A stretch of 64,000 nt of DNA from JAKAGZ01 sp964412105 (GTDB lineage Bacteria; Bacteroidota; Ignavibacteria; Ignavibacteriales; Ignavibacteriaceae), in NCBI GenBank assembly GCA_964412105.1, contig CAYPNM010000015.1, positions 3,759 through 67,758 of the forward strand, in the 5' to 3' direction. The notes under the pieces are model-generated. The model saw only the letters and a program-made list of their open reading frames with translations, did not search any database and had not been told where the DNA came from. The position numbers were made by a program, and so were the translations under genes. This document shows, piece by piece, positions 52,177-61,843 of the stretch (within the stretch, counting starts at the first letter, position 1; each line of letters begins with the position of its first letter).

Positions 52177-53709
52177 ATGACGCATATATCGAATGAAATA
52201 TTGTTTGATAAATTTGAAGTTATCGAGTGCTTAAAGAAAGATGCTCATCAGAGCGTTTACATTGCTACTCATATATATTTAGGCAAAAAGATAATTCTAA
52301 AAACTCTTGATACAGAAAATCAAACGGACAAAACGGTTCTGGAAAGGTTTAAAAGAGAAGCAAAGATTTTAGCCAAGCTCGATCATCCTAACCTAGTAAA
52401 AGTGCTTGATTTCGGGACCTTCAAAAGTTTTTTCTATATCTCATTCGAATATTTTGAAAGCAAAAATTTACGTGATATCATCAGTCAAAATATTCTTACC
52501 AATCAGGATAAAAAATATATTATAATCCAATTATTCAAAGCTTTAAATATTGCACATCAGAACTTTATAGTTCATCGGGATATAAAACCGGAAAATATTT
52601 TATTAAATGATGAATATCAGCTTAAGATAGCTGATTTTGGGCTGGCAATGGTTAGCACTGAAACTAAAATTACTCAGGATTCTTCAATTGTCGGCACTCC
52701 AAGTTATATGTCACCTGAACAGTTGCGCGGTGAAAAAACTTATCACACTGATTTATTTTCTGCGGGTATAGTTGCCTATGAATTGTATACAGGGAAAAAT
52801 CCTTTCAGCGGAGATAGTGTATCGGAAACAGTAAATAAAATTCTAAATTATAATGAAACCAGCGATTATTTTGATTATCGAATTTTGCCTGAAGATGTAA
52901 GACCGGCTATTATTAGTCTGTTAAAGAAAAAAGTCAGCGACAGGGCAAAATCAGCTCTTGAAGTACTGGGTATGTTAGGAATAGAAGGCGATAAATATGA
53001 ACCGGTTAGAACCGGGAAAGTTTCAATTATAAAAAGTCCATTCAGATATCATTATGCGGCAATATTAATTCTGATAATTCTTATAATTACAGCATATGTT
53101 TATAACAAGGGTATCTTGAAGGGTTATTATTCAGGAATCCTTAACGATAAGCCGACTAATGTTACCAATCCGGTTCTCAAAGATTCAGTTTCTTCAGCTG
53201 ATCAAATTACCAAACAGGTACCTGAAACTGCAACAAAGAAAAATGCGCCAAAGGTTACAGAGGGCAGGCTTTTTATTGAATGTCAGCCGTGGGCAGATGT
53301 TTATATAGATGGACAAAAAATAGATACAACTCCTCTGAAAGATTATCTTGTATTAAAATTGGGTAGTCACAAATTGAAACTGGTTCATCCAGACTTCCCA
53401 CAGTATGAAAAAGAGATAAATATTTCCGCTGAAAAGATCACATCTGTTTCATTTAATTTTTATGATGTTTTAGGATTCCTTAATTGTAATGTATACCCCT
53501 GGGGAGAAGTATTTATAAACAAGGAATCAAAGGGTGTAACTCCTTTTAGAAACGCGATCGCCTTATTTCCAGGGAAATATGATATTTTGATAAAAAATCC
53601 CAAGTACGGAGAAGTAGCTGACCAGGTAACTATCACTTCGAAAGACACGCTTAATTATAAGTTAAATTTTGATACAACTGACAAATTAATAAAAAAGGCT
53701 CTAAACTAA
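52177..53709 (+). CDS. Membrane Ser/Thr protein kinase with PEGA domains
   Basis: 510 residues. The kinase domain (about 10-265) has the catalytic VHRDIKPENILL, the metal-binding ADFGLAM and the lysine strand IILKTLD, but the glycine-rich loop is degenerate (ECLKKDAHQSVYIA, with no glycine). A membrane segment at about 293-312 (AAILILIILIITAYVYNKG) is followed by a linker and two PEGA repeats outside the cytoplasm (GRLFIECQPWADVYIDGQKI; GFLNCNVYPWGEVFINKESK). PEGA domains are thought to bind the envelope. Four bases from the sigma-54 gene, so likely one signalling unit. Confidence 0.9.
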   Translation: MTHISNEILFDKFEVIECLKKDAHQSVYIATHIYLGKKIILKTLDTENQTDKTVLERFKREAKILAKLDHPNLVKVLDFGTFKSFFYISFEYFESKNLRDIISQNILTNQDKKYIIIQLFKALNIAHQNFIVHRDIKPENILLNDEYQLKIADFGLAMVSTETKITQDSSIVGTPSYMSPEQLRGEKTYHTDLFSAGIVAYELYTGKNPFSGDSVSETVNKILNYNETSDYFDYRILPEDVRPAIISLLKKKVSDRAKSALEVLGMLGIEGDKYEPVRTGKVSIIKSPFRYHYAAILILIILIITAYVYNKGILKGYYSGILNDKPTNVTNPVLKDSVSSADQITKQVPETATKKNAPKVTEGRLFIECQPWADVYIDGQKIDTTPLKDYLVLKLGSHKLKLVHPDFPQYEKEINISAEKITSVSFNFYDVLGFLNCNVYPWGEVFINKESKGVTPFRNAIALFPGKYDILIKNPKYGEVADQVTITSKDTLNYKLNFDTTDKLIKKALN

Positions 53710-53805
53710 GCATCCGGCTATTTTGCACAGAAAAGAGCAGTTCTCGCCAAGGAAATATTCATACTTCGAATATAATAATCCCCAAACCAGATTTTGATAC
53801 TCCAT

Positions 53806-53829
53806 GAGTTTGTAATATATTATAAACTC
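53806..53829. promoter_or_regulatory. 24-base near-perfect palindrome before the DUF5683 gene
   Basis: GAGTTTGTAATA meets TATTATAAACTC, inverted halves with one mismatch and no spacer. It lies between the kinase stop and the next gene and could be an operator or a cruciform site. Confidence 0.4.
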
Positions 53830-53971
53830 GATTGCATTAATATTCGAAAAAATATTATTATTAAGTGGATGAATATTTGAATTTTGTTTCTGGTATTGAA
53901 TTTATTCCAAGTGATTAGTTATTTTAATTCAGATATTTTAATTTTTTTACTCCCAAAATGCTATTATTTGA

Positions 53972-54814
53972 ATGATAAAGAAAATATTTTTTGTGTCTTT
54001 TTTATTTCTACTGCTTGCCGTAAACGGCCTTCCTCAAAACAAAGAAACCATTCTGGATACGCTTAAGCAAAAACTCGAGAATTTTGATTATACCGGGACC
54101 ATTAATTTAGCAGACAGCTTATTAAGATTTACTAATAATCCAACTCCAAGCCAATTGATAGAAATTTACAGGGTGAAAGGTATTTCCGAATTTTCACTGC
54201 AGGAAGATCAGGCTGCTAAAAAAAGTTTCTTGTCAATTTTGGGGATCGATAAAAACTATGAACTTGATTCTACAAAAACATCTCCAAAGATTATTACTTT
54301 TTTTGATGGCATTAAAAAAGATTTTATTGCGGACTACAATAAGCAAAAAAAATATAATTTTGAAATAGACTCCTTATACTCAGCTCAGATAACAAAGCGC
54401 AGTTTGGAAAATATTAGTAATTTTAAAAAGTCTATGTATCGATCACTAGTTCTGCCCGGATGGGGACATATTTATCTTGGGGAGACAGCTAAGGGTATTA
54501 TACTTACAACGCTAAGTTCAGTTTCATTGGCGTCGGCCATTTATTTTATCATCGATTCGAACAATAAATTTAATGATTATATCAATGCTACCAATCCACT
54601 TATTATTTCACATAATTGGGATTTGTACAAAAAATCAAATAAATGGAAAAATATATCTTTGATTTCGTTCGCGGCTCTCTGGTTATACAGTCAGATTGAT
54701 CTTCTGTTTGTGCATGATTATACGGTTCAAAATTCAGCAACCGCACAAAATTTACCAAAGCTACAGTATGATTTTATGCGTGGTATCCAATTGACCTATC
54801 AATATTCATTTTGA
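53972..54814 (+). CDS. DUF5683-like membrane protein
   Basis: 280 residues with a signal peptide (FFVSFLFLLLAVNGLPQ). A helical periplasmic part (TPR-like, residues 30-105) is followed by MYRSLVLPGWGHIYLGETAKG, the hallmark of DUF5683 and related proteins, then two membrane segments (IILTTLSSVSLASAIYFII; ISLISFAALWLYSQIDLLF). Function is unknown; such proteins are common in Bacteroidota. It follows the kinase by 262 bases and may belong to the same regulatory group. A run of nine G follows its stop. Confidence 0.75.
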   Translation: MIKKIFFVSFLFLLLAVNGLPQNKETILDTLKQKLENFDYTGTINLADSLLRFTNNPTPSQLIEIYRVKGISEFSLQEDQAAKKSFLSILGIDKNYELDSTKTSPKIITFFDGIKKDFIADYNKQKKYNFEIDSLYSAQITKRSLENISNFKKSMYRSLVLPGWGHIYLGETAKGIILTTLSSVSLASAIYFIIDSNNKFNDYINATNPLIISHNWDLYKKSNKWKNISLISFAALWLYSQIDLLFVHDYTVQNSATAQNLPKLQYDFMRGIQLTYQYSF

Positions 54815-54963
54815 TGGGGGGGGGTAATTCTTCCCTGTTCAAATCTCTTCCTTCCAATATTATTTTCATTTACTTAGAAGGTTTTTTTGTAAAGAAGCAA
54901 AAATTCTTTTACTGAGTTGAATGTGCTCTGATTTCTTATAAAAGTATTCAAGCAGGTCAGTAA

Positions 54964-57900
54964 TTACTTAAAATCAGAATAATTTATCTTTTCCACATCT
55001 TCAAACGCAATTGTACTTAATTCTTCATTGGAAGGATTACCCAAGGAAAGAATTCTATCTTCCTGGTGTGAAATAGCTTTGTATAAAATATTTCTTACTG
55101 TCCTAGCGTTACCGAAGCTATTATCGCGTTCCTGGTAAAGCCTGTTAAATATTTCCAGCAGTAACTGCCAGGCTCCTTCATCAAGAGTGTATCCTGCTTT
55201 TGTACTAATTACCAGAGCTATTTCCAGCATCTGCCGCGGAGTGTAATCCTCGAAATTAAAAAAGTTTGTAAATCTAGACTGTAAACCGGGATTGAAATTT
55301 ATAAAGTTCTTCATTTCGCCGGTGTATCCTGCAACAATTACAATAAATTTTCCAGCATAATCTTCCATCCGCTTAAGCAAGGTATCGATTGCTTCCTGTC
55401 CGAAATCCGTTCTTCCCCTTGCAAGCGAATAAGCTTCATCAATAAATAAAGTACCTCCAATTGCATTCTCAATTACTCTTTCGGTCTTAGCTGCTGTTTG
55501 ACCGACGTATCCGGCTACCAGGCCAGATCTGTCAACTTCTACGAGATGACCTTTTTCCAGTATTCCCATTTCCTTGTAAATTTTACTTAAAAGTCTAGCT
55601 ACAGTTGTTTTACCTGTTCCGGGATTACCCATAAAAACTGAGTGGAGATTTTTAGGCATTACCTGTAAGCCCCTTTCTTTTCGAAGTTTTGCAACTTTTA
55701 AACTGCTTACCAGCCTTTCCACAGATTGTTTAACTGATTTTAATCCTGCCAGTTCGTTTAGTTCATTAATATATTTATCAAGAAGTTCAGGATTTCCCTC
55801 GATCGAGACCGGCTCTTTTTCCTTCTTAAGTTTTATCAATGGTTCGACATCTTTGATTATTAATTCCTTCATAATGCTTGCATTTCTTTCCGCAGGTGAA
55901 ATTTCTGCAATTCTCAAAAGCTGATTTTTGAGTGCACTATCAACCAGGTTTCTTGCCAGTCTCGCATTGCCAAAACTTTTATCTCTTGTTCTGTAGATCT
56001 CATTGTAATGTCTTTTAATTGCTGCTTCCACATCAGCATTAAAAACAAATCCTTTTTGATCTGTATATTGTTTTGTTATCTCAAGCATCTCATCGGGATT
56101 GTAATCTTCAAATATAATCTCTCTTGTGAATCTTGAAGTAATCCCGGGATTACTGCTAAGAAATTCATTCATTTGCTCAGTATAACCTGTTGCTATAACA
56201 AGGAAATTACCCGGTTCATCCTCCATCCTTTTCAATAAAGTATCGATAGCTTCCTTGCCAAAATCGGATCCATTATCGCCCTTTTTAATTAATGAATAGG
56301 CTTCATCTATAAGGAGAGTACCGCCCATTGCTTTTTCTATCATATCAGCTGTTTTCTGAGCAGTTTGTCCGACATAACCGGAAACCAAGGAGGACCTATC
56401 AGCTTCCACAAGATGGCCCTTTGATAAAATGCCAAGGGCTGAATAAATTTCGGAAAATATTCTAGCAACGGTTGTTTTGCCGGTTCCAGGGCTCCCGAGA
56501 AATACAAAATGCTGGGCAAACTTTTCTCTTAATCTTTCACCCTGTTCTGTAAAAAGCCTAGCAAGTTTAATTATTTGGTCAATTTCTCTTTTTACATTTT
56601 GCAGGCCGATAAGAGAATTTAACTTATCGAGGGCTTTTTGAAGCGCCTCTTCATCTATTCCAAATCTAACTTCTTTGAGTGTCGAGCCTTCAATTATAGC
56701 TTTTATATCCTCACCAGTAATTGTCATCATTGCTTCTTTTGAACGCTGATCTTTATTTAATTTTAAATATCGCTTGCTAAGCTGCAGTTTTACTTCATTA
56801 AAATAATTCCTGATAAGCCGGGCGTTACCGAAAGAGCTGTCCCTATTTCTATACAAAACAGTCAGATGTTTTTTAAGCAATTCAATAGCGTCAGCTTTTA
56901 ATACATATTCCTCTTTACTTGAAATAAGCTTAAATATTTCTATAAGTTCATTTGGATTGTAATCATCAAAATTAAAATAATGAGAGAACCTTGATTTTAG
57001 ACCGGGATTGGAATTAATGAAGTTATTCATTTCGGCAGGATAGCCGGCGCAAATTACAACAAACTCACCTTTATGGTCCTCCATTCTTTTTAACAAAATA
57101 TCAATAGCTTCCTGTCCAAAGTCCTGATGATTTCCCGGTTTCTTTAAAGTATAAGCCTCATCGATGAAAAGAATTCCTCCCAAGGCTTCAGAAATAACTT
57201 TATCAGTTTTTTGTGCGGTTTCTCCGATATACTGACCTATAAGTCCGCTCCTGTCGACTTCAATAACATGACCGTTCTTTAACAGCCCCATTGCCTTAAA
57301 AATTTTTCCGAGCAACCTTGCGACTGTTGTTTTGCCTGTGCCCGGATTGCCCAAAAAAATGCTGTTAACGGAAAGGCTGTCTTCGGTTTTTAATCCAAGT
57401 TTTTCTCTTTCTTTAATAAATTTAAGGTATGCGACAAAGTCCTGCATAGACTGTTTAACGCTATCCAGCCCAATAAAGACATTTAAGTTTGCCAGCAGGT
57501 CTGAGAGCGATTCAGAATCCTGACTTGCAAGGGATGTCTGTTTTATGAATAGTGTCTGATCAGCTAAAGGTTTCTCATATAGCTCAATACCATCAGGCTT
57601 TTCAATTTCCTCAAAGTTCACAACCTCTGAATGACCAATTAAAAACCAACGAGAACAGACAATGTTATTATCAAGATATATATCCACTTTTGCCTGGCCT
57701 CTGTTCCAGAAACCGGGCGTATCTATTCCCCAACTTTGGACAAACTCAACGGTCTTCCAGTTTTTCTCCAATTCAATATTGAAGCGATGTCTACCAACTT
57801 CCTTATTGTTTTGAAACCAGATTGCAGTCCCACTTATGGTTTCATCCTTCTGATTGTAAAACGGATTTTCAAAAATGATTTCGACTCCTATGTAGGTGAC

Positions 57901-58842
57901 TGTTTCCTCGCTAAATTGCAAAAGATATGTCCGCCTTCCGCTTCTTATATTTTCAATCAAATCGTATGTTCTGGCATAATGGACTTTAAAAAATTTATTA
58001 TTATAAATTACAGTATCAGTTCTACCGCTTGGTGAATGAATCGGCTCCTCAATACTTGTAATTAGTTGTTCCTCAGGGAAAAATTTTAATACCCTCTGGT
58101 AGATATTCTGGAATTGATCATTTTCTTTAAACTCATTTTCCATTTCTCTAGCTTTATGAAATGCAGGGATTACCTGAAACATTCCGAGTAATGATTCAAG
58201 TTCCAATAATTTTGCTTTTGGATGGTCTTTTTTCAGCTCCGGATTTTGAAGAATATTTCTTGCAGCCCAAAGAGAAAACCAGTATTCTTTTTCCTTAACA
58301 GCTTCTTCAGCATCTTCGAGCAATGATTTTTCATTTTGTAAAATTCCCTTAAGAAAACCCTCACCATATCCAAGGGATCTTCTCAAAAATTCTTTTACTT
58401 TTGTTATCCTGGAGTTTTCTTCAGGATCGGCAGAAGCTACTTTTTCAATTTCTTCAAGTGCTTCAAAAAATCTGTTCATACCAGCAAGAGTACGAGCTTT
58501 ATTTAAGTGAGCCCAAGATAATAGCTCAGGCTGTCGTGATATAGCATTATTCAAATCCGATAAGGCACCATCAAAAACGCTCATTCTCATTAACAAATAT
58601 CCGCGGTATAGACGTGAATTAACGCTGTCATTACTTATTTCAACGGCCAGATTAGCCAGTTCCAGAGCATGAGCCGGATCTCCGTTTTCAAGAGTCGCCC
58701 AAGCGAGGCACAAGAGCGCATTATAATCGTCAGGCCGCTGCTCATAAATCCTGCGGGATGTTATCAGAGCCATTCTGAACCGGCCATGCTTCAAATGCTC
58801 ATATGCTTCTGTAAGTAATTCCTCAATTTCGTCAATTACCAA
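54964..58842 (-). CDS. TPR protein with three tandem CbbX/SpoVK-like AAA+ domains
   Basis: 1292 residues. Residues 1-160 are TPR-like helices (EDDYNALLCLAWATLENGD-type repeats), 285-430 a beta-sandwich-like region, and then three AAA+ modules follow. Walker A motifs are FLGNPGTGKTTVARLLGK near 497, FLGSPGTGKTTVARIFSE near 785 and FMGNPGTGKTTVARLLSK near 1075. Each has an intact Walker B (FIDEAYTL or LIDEAYSL) and SRF arginine region. Single-AAA relatives are CbbX, SpoVK and EccA. No repeat looks decayed. Cytoplasmic; the partner is unknown. It is convergent with the DUF5683 gene. Confidence 0.9.
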   Translation of the reverse strand: MVIDEIEELLTEAYEHLKHGRFRMALITSRRIYEQRPDDYNALLCLAWATLENGDPAHALELANLAVEISNDSVNSRLYRGYLLMRMSVFDGALSDLNNAISRQPELLSWAHLNKARTLAGMNRFFEALEEIEKVASADPEENSRITKVKEFLRRSLGYGEGFLKGILQNEKSLLEDAEEAVKEKEYWFSLWAARNILQNPELKKDHPKAKLLELESLLGMFQVIPAFHKAREMENEFKENDQFQNIYQRVLKFFPEEQLITSIEEPIHSPSGRTDTVIYNNKFFKVHYARTYDLIENIRSGRRTYLLQFSEETVTYIGVEIIFENPFYNQKDETISGTAIWFQNNKEVGRHRFNIELEKNWKTVEFVQSWGIDTPGFWNRGQAKVDIYLDNNIVCSRWFLIGHSEVVNFEEIEKPDGIELYEKPLADQTLFIKQTSLASQDSESLSDLLANLNVFIGLDSVKQSMQDFVAYLKFIKEREKLGLKTEDSLSVNSIFLGNPGTGKTTVARLLGKIFKAMGLLKNGHVIEVDRSGLIGQYIGETAQKTDKVISEALGGILFIDEAYTLKKPGNHQDFGQEAIDILLKRMEDHKGEFVVICAGYPAEMNNFINSNPGLKSRFSHYFNFDDYNPNELIEIFKLISSKEEYVLKADAIELLKKHLTVLYRNRDSSFGNARLIRNYFNEVKLQLSKRYLKLNKDQRSKEAMMTITGEDIKAIIEGSTLKEVRFGIDEEALQKALDKLNSLIGLQNVKREIDQIIKLARLFTEQGERLREKFAQHFVFLGSPGTGKTTVARIFSEIYSALGILSKGHLVEADRSSLVSGYVGQTAQKTADMIEKAMGGTLLIDEAYSLIKKGDNGSDFGKEAIDTLLKRMEDEPGNFLVIATGYTEQMNEFLSSNPGITSRFTREIIFEDYNPDEMLEITKQYTDQKGFVFNADVEAAIKRHYNEIYRTRDKSFGNARLARNLVDSALKNQLLRIAEISPAERNASIMKELIIKDVEPLIKLKKEKEPVSIEGNPELLDKYINELNELAGLKSVKQSVERLVSSLKVAKLRKERGLQVMPKNLHSVFMGNPGTGKTTVARLLSKIYKEMGILEKGHLVEVDRSGLVAGYVGQTAAKTERVIENAIGGTLFIDEAYSLARGRTDFGQEAIDTLLKRMEDYAGKFIVIVAGYTGEMKNFINFNPGLQSRFTNFFNFEDYTPRQMLEIALVISTKAGYTLDEGAWQLLLEIFNRLYQERDNSFGNARTVRNILYKAISHQEDRILSLGNPSNEELSTIAFEDVEKINYSDFK

Positions 58843-59506
58843 TTTGGCTAATCCTTTGATTTAAAAATTATCCCCAAATGCTTATTATATGCAAATAAGT
58901 ATCGCCTTAAGCCACTTAATATAAGATTTAATAGTTTTTAATAAAAGAACCGCATTTTAATCGACTCTTGCGAAGAAATAGAACTGGCATGCAAAGAATA
59001 TTTTGCATTTAACGTCAGTCCACTCGAGTAATATGCTGATTTCGTTTAATAAAGAGGTTGTGAACAGTCATTTCGCATCAATTTAATACCCGAATTAAGA
59101 GTATATTGAGATCCGATAACAAGGATTAAATGCAGTCAATCAGATCTAATTGTAGATCAAGAATGTCAGATGAAGAGAGGAAAGGCCATTTAAAGCGCAA
59201 TAGCAGCGCAATAGCAGCGCAATAGTGGCGCAATAGTAGCGCAATAGCAGGCTAAATGGAGGCCAATTGAAGTGTAAGATACCGTAGAAATTATGATAAT
59301 ACCGGGAATGCGTATTTAATTAAAAATCTAGTTTGTGTCCAGATTTAGGAAATGATTTCCCGTCTAAATATCAAACAGGCAGGCATGGAATGGCAGTTAA
59401 TATTCATCAGCAAGAGTTGAAATTAGGGTATTAATGGCTGAATGAAAAATATTTCAAAATATAAATAAATGCTTTATATTAGTTTTAATGAAAAGATAAG
59501 AGGAAA
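58843..59506. other. Divergent intergenic region with an 11-base-period array
   Basis: 664 bases between the AAA gene and pncB. Apart from the tandem array at 59195-59270 and the AAGAGG ribosome site of pncB, no gene or RNA was seen. It must contain the promoters of both genes. Confidence 0.65.
59195..59270. repeat. 11-base tandem repeat array, second locus
   Basis: Five units of AGCGCAATAGC with one or two changes each (for example GGCGCAATAGT) are followed by two degenerate units, AGGCTAAATGG and AGGCCAATTG. On the other strand the units read GCTATTGCGCT. The 11-base register and the GGCC/GCC ends recall the array at 22.4-22.6 kb. Confidence 0.85.
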
Positions 59507-60940
59507 ATGATACTAGACAAAAAATATTCCGGATTATTCACGGATCATTATGAACTTACAATGGCTCAAGGCTATTTTCTTGATGGGCGGCAAAACATGA
59601 GTTCAAGCTTCGATTATTTCTTCAGAAAAAATCCATTCGGATCGGGCTATTCAATATTTGCTGGTCTTCAAAATCTACTCGATATGCTTGAAAACTTTAA
59701 ATTTGAATCTGCGGCAATAGAACACTTGCATCAGGTCGGTTTTGAGAGTGATTTCCTTGAATATCTTAAGCAATTTAAGTTTAGGGGAAATATCTATGCC
59801 CCCAATGAGGGTGAAGTCGTTTTTTCGGGAGAGCCTATTGTAAGATTTGAAGGCAACATCATTGAAACACAATTGATTGAAAGTATTTCTTTGAATGTAC
59901 TGAATTTTCAATCTTTAATTGCAACAAAAGCATCAAGATTGAGACATTCGGCAGGGGAAAGGACAGTTATAGATTATGGGCTAAGGCGAGCGCAGGGAAT
60001 GGCCGCAATTCACGGAAGCCGGGCTGCAATAATTGGAGGAATCGAAAGTACTTCAAACGTTTATAGTGCATATTTGTATGGTATGATATCAACCGGTACT
60101 ATGGCGCATTCGTGGATTCAAAGTTATGATGATGAATTACTGGCGTTTCGCAAATACGCAACCACCTTTCCGAAAAATTGTGTTTTGCTAGTTGATACAT
60201 TCGACACACTTAAAAGCGGTATTCCTAATGCTATAAAAGTGGCTAAAGAACTGGAAGCGAAAGGAGAAAGGCTTTTGGCAGTAAGATTGGATAGCGGGGA
60301 CCTGGCGTATCTAAGCAAAAAAACACGCTCCATGTTAGATGAAGCCGGTTTAGGCTATGTAAAAATTGTTGCATCAAATCAACTAGATGAATATCTGATT
60401 AAGAGCCTAATAGAACAAGGTGCCCCCATTGATACATTTGGAGTCGGTACAAATTTGATAACAGGTCAACGAGATGCAGCACTTGACGGTGTATATAAGT
60501 TATGTATGGCTGATGAAAAGCCAAATCTTAAATTATCTGACGATTTTGAAAAGGTTACTCTCCCTGGAGTAAAAAAGATTTACAGGTATTACAATGGGAA
60601 TGGAAATTTTTATGCGGATGGAATTTTGTTAGATGATGAAGAAAATGCGGAAAGAATTTATCATCCTCTTCAGCCAATGAAAAGCAGCAATGTTAAATCT
60701 TTAAAGAAGGAGAATTTACAATCAAAGGTCTATTCTAAAGGAGAAATATTATTAAAGAAAAAATCTGTGCAGGAGATAGCTGAATTTGTTAAAGAAAGGC
60801 TTAACAAATTGCCTGATGAGCACAAGAGATTTGAAAATCCTCACATCTATAAAGTCGGGATAAGCTTAAAACTTATGAATTTAAGAAATCAAATAGTAAC
60901 CGATATTACAGAAAAGCATAAGAAGGATGAGGTAACATGA
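59507..60940 (+). CDS. pncB: Nicotinate phosphoribosyltransferase
   Basis: 477 residues. It makes nicotinate mononucleotide from nicotinate and PRPP with ATP, the entry step of NAD salvage. Family marks are LFTDHYELTMAQGYF at residues 10-24, VIDYGLRRAQGMAAI near 155, LLAVRLDSGDLAYLSK near 256 and FGVGTNLITGQRDAALDGVY near 311. AAGAGGAAA precedes the ATG. The last four bases overlap the start of pncA, so the two steps are coupled. Confidence 0.95.
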   Translation: MILDKKYSGLFTDHYELTMAQGYFLDGRQNMSSSFDYFFRKNPFGSGYSIFAGLQNLLDMLENFKFESAAIEHLHQVGFESDFLEYLKQFKFRGNIYAPNEGEVVFSGEPIVRFEGNIIETQLIESISLNVLNFQSLIATKASRLRHSAGERTVIDYGLRRAQGMAAIHGSRAAIIGGIESTSNVYSAYLYGMISTGTMAHSWIQSYDDELLAFRKYATTFPKNCVLLVDTFDTLKSGIPNAIKVAKELEAKGERLLAVRLDSGDLAYLSKKTRSMLDEAGLGYVKIVASNQLDEYLIKSLIEQGAPIDTFGVGTNLITGQRDAALDGVYKLCMADEKPNLKLSDDFEKVTLPGVKKIYRYYNGNGNFYADGILLDDEENAERIYHPLQPMKSSNVKSLKKENLQSKVYSKGEILLKKKSVQEIAEFVKERLNKLPDEHKRFENPHIYKVGISLKLMNLRNQIVTDITEKHKKDEVT

Positions 60941-61476
60941 ATGCATTATTAATTGTAGACGTTCAAAATGATTTTTGTCCCGGCGGAGCACTTGCCTCAC
61001 CAAAAGGGGACGAAGTTGTTCCTGTTATAAATAAACTAATGAAAAAGTTTGATTTAGTGCTGGCTACAAAAGATTGGCATCCCGTCGATACTGTACACTT
61101 TGATAAGTGGCCTAAACATTGTGTGCAGGGTACAACCGGTGCTGAGTTTCATCCCGAACTCAACCAACATAGCATTAATAAAGTATTTGTGAAAGGTACG
61201 CATAACGTTGATGATGGTTATTCTGCTTTTGAAGCAACCAACGAGAGTCTTGTAGAATATCTTAAGAAGTATAATGTAGATACAGTTTATGTAACAGGTC
61301 TGGCAATTGAATATTGTGTAAAATCAACGGTACTCGATGCGTTAAAAAATCATTTTAGAGTTTATGTAATTAAGGATGCAGTGGAGGGTATATATCAGCA
61401 TGAAGGGGATGTAGAAAATGCTTTTAAGGATATGGAAAATGCCGGAGCTGAATTAATAACCTCGAAAGATCTATAG
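60937..61476 (+). CDS. pncA: Nicotinamidase
   Basis: 179 residues of the isochorismatase-like fold. The catalytic triad is in VDVQNDFCPGGALA (Asp8), NKVFVKGTH (Lys) and GLAIEYCVKSTV (Cys); the metal site is KDWHPVDTVHF with two His. It hydrolyses nicotinamide to nicotinate, which PncB then uses. The start overlaps pncB by ATGA. No terminator with a clear U-run follows. Confidence 0.95.
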   Translation: MNALLIVDVQNDFCPGGALASPKGDEVVPVINKLMKKFDLVLATKDWHPVDTVHFDKWPKHCVQGTTGAEFHPELNQHSINKVFVKGTHNVDDGYSAFEATNESLVEYLKKYNVDTVYVTGLAIEYCVKSTVLDALKNHFRVYVIKDAVEGIYQHEGDVENAFKDMENAGAELITSKDL

Positions 61477-61843
61477 TTGGAGAAGATTAAGTAAATAAAA
61501 TAATAGGGGATAGGAATATTTTTGAACTAGATTTCCTTCCCGTTGAAGTTACCTGCCGCCAGATAATAATTCAATAATTCGGATACAAAGGGAAGTCATC
61601 TCTGTGTATTAGTTTTTTTTGCCACAGAGGACACAGAATTGCTACGAAAACAGAGTCAGATTTATGATGTCCTTTGTTGATTCCAAATCCTTCAAAAATG
61701 AATTTGATAAATCAAATTCCTACAAAACAGAGATGGGTTTATGATGTTATTTTATTTCGGTTGAAGCAAGGAAAATTATATTTTAAAGCTCAGGTCTGGA
61801 GACCTGAGCAACAGTATTTGATTATTATTACAATGTGAGCAGT
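61477..61843. other. Convergent intergenic region rich in inverted and direct repeats
   Basis: 367 bases with no gene. It contains CTCTGTG and CACAGAG in inverted order around 61600-61635, the 9-bp stem GAATTTGAT/ATCAAATTC at 61700-61719, two direct copies of AAAACAGAG...TTTATGATGT about 84 bases apart, and a perfect 10-bp stem at 61788-61809. Confidence 0.7.
61788..61809. terminator. Perfect palindrome between pncA and the kinase gene
   Basis: GCTCAGGTCT, GG, then AGACCTGAGC: a 10-bp perfect stem. It lies 34 bases past the kinase stop, so it may end that minus-strand transcript, though no U-tract follows on either side. It could also be a dispersed repeat. Confidence 0.45.

Noticed and set aside
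54816..54824. Run of nine G as a phase-variation switch
   Set aside because: It lies just after the TGA of the DUF5683 gene and before a convergent gene, so slippage would not change a protein.
59195..59270. Tandem units read as a CRISPR array
   Set aside because: Units are 11 bases with no spacers between them, and no cas gene is in the window.
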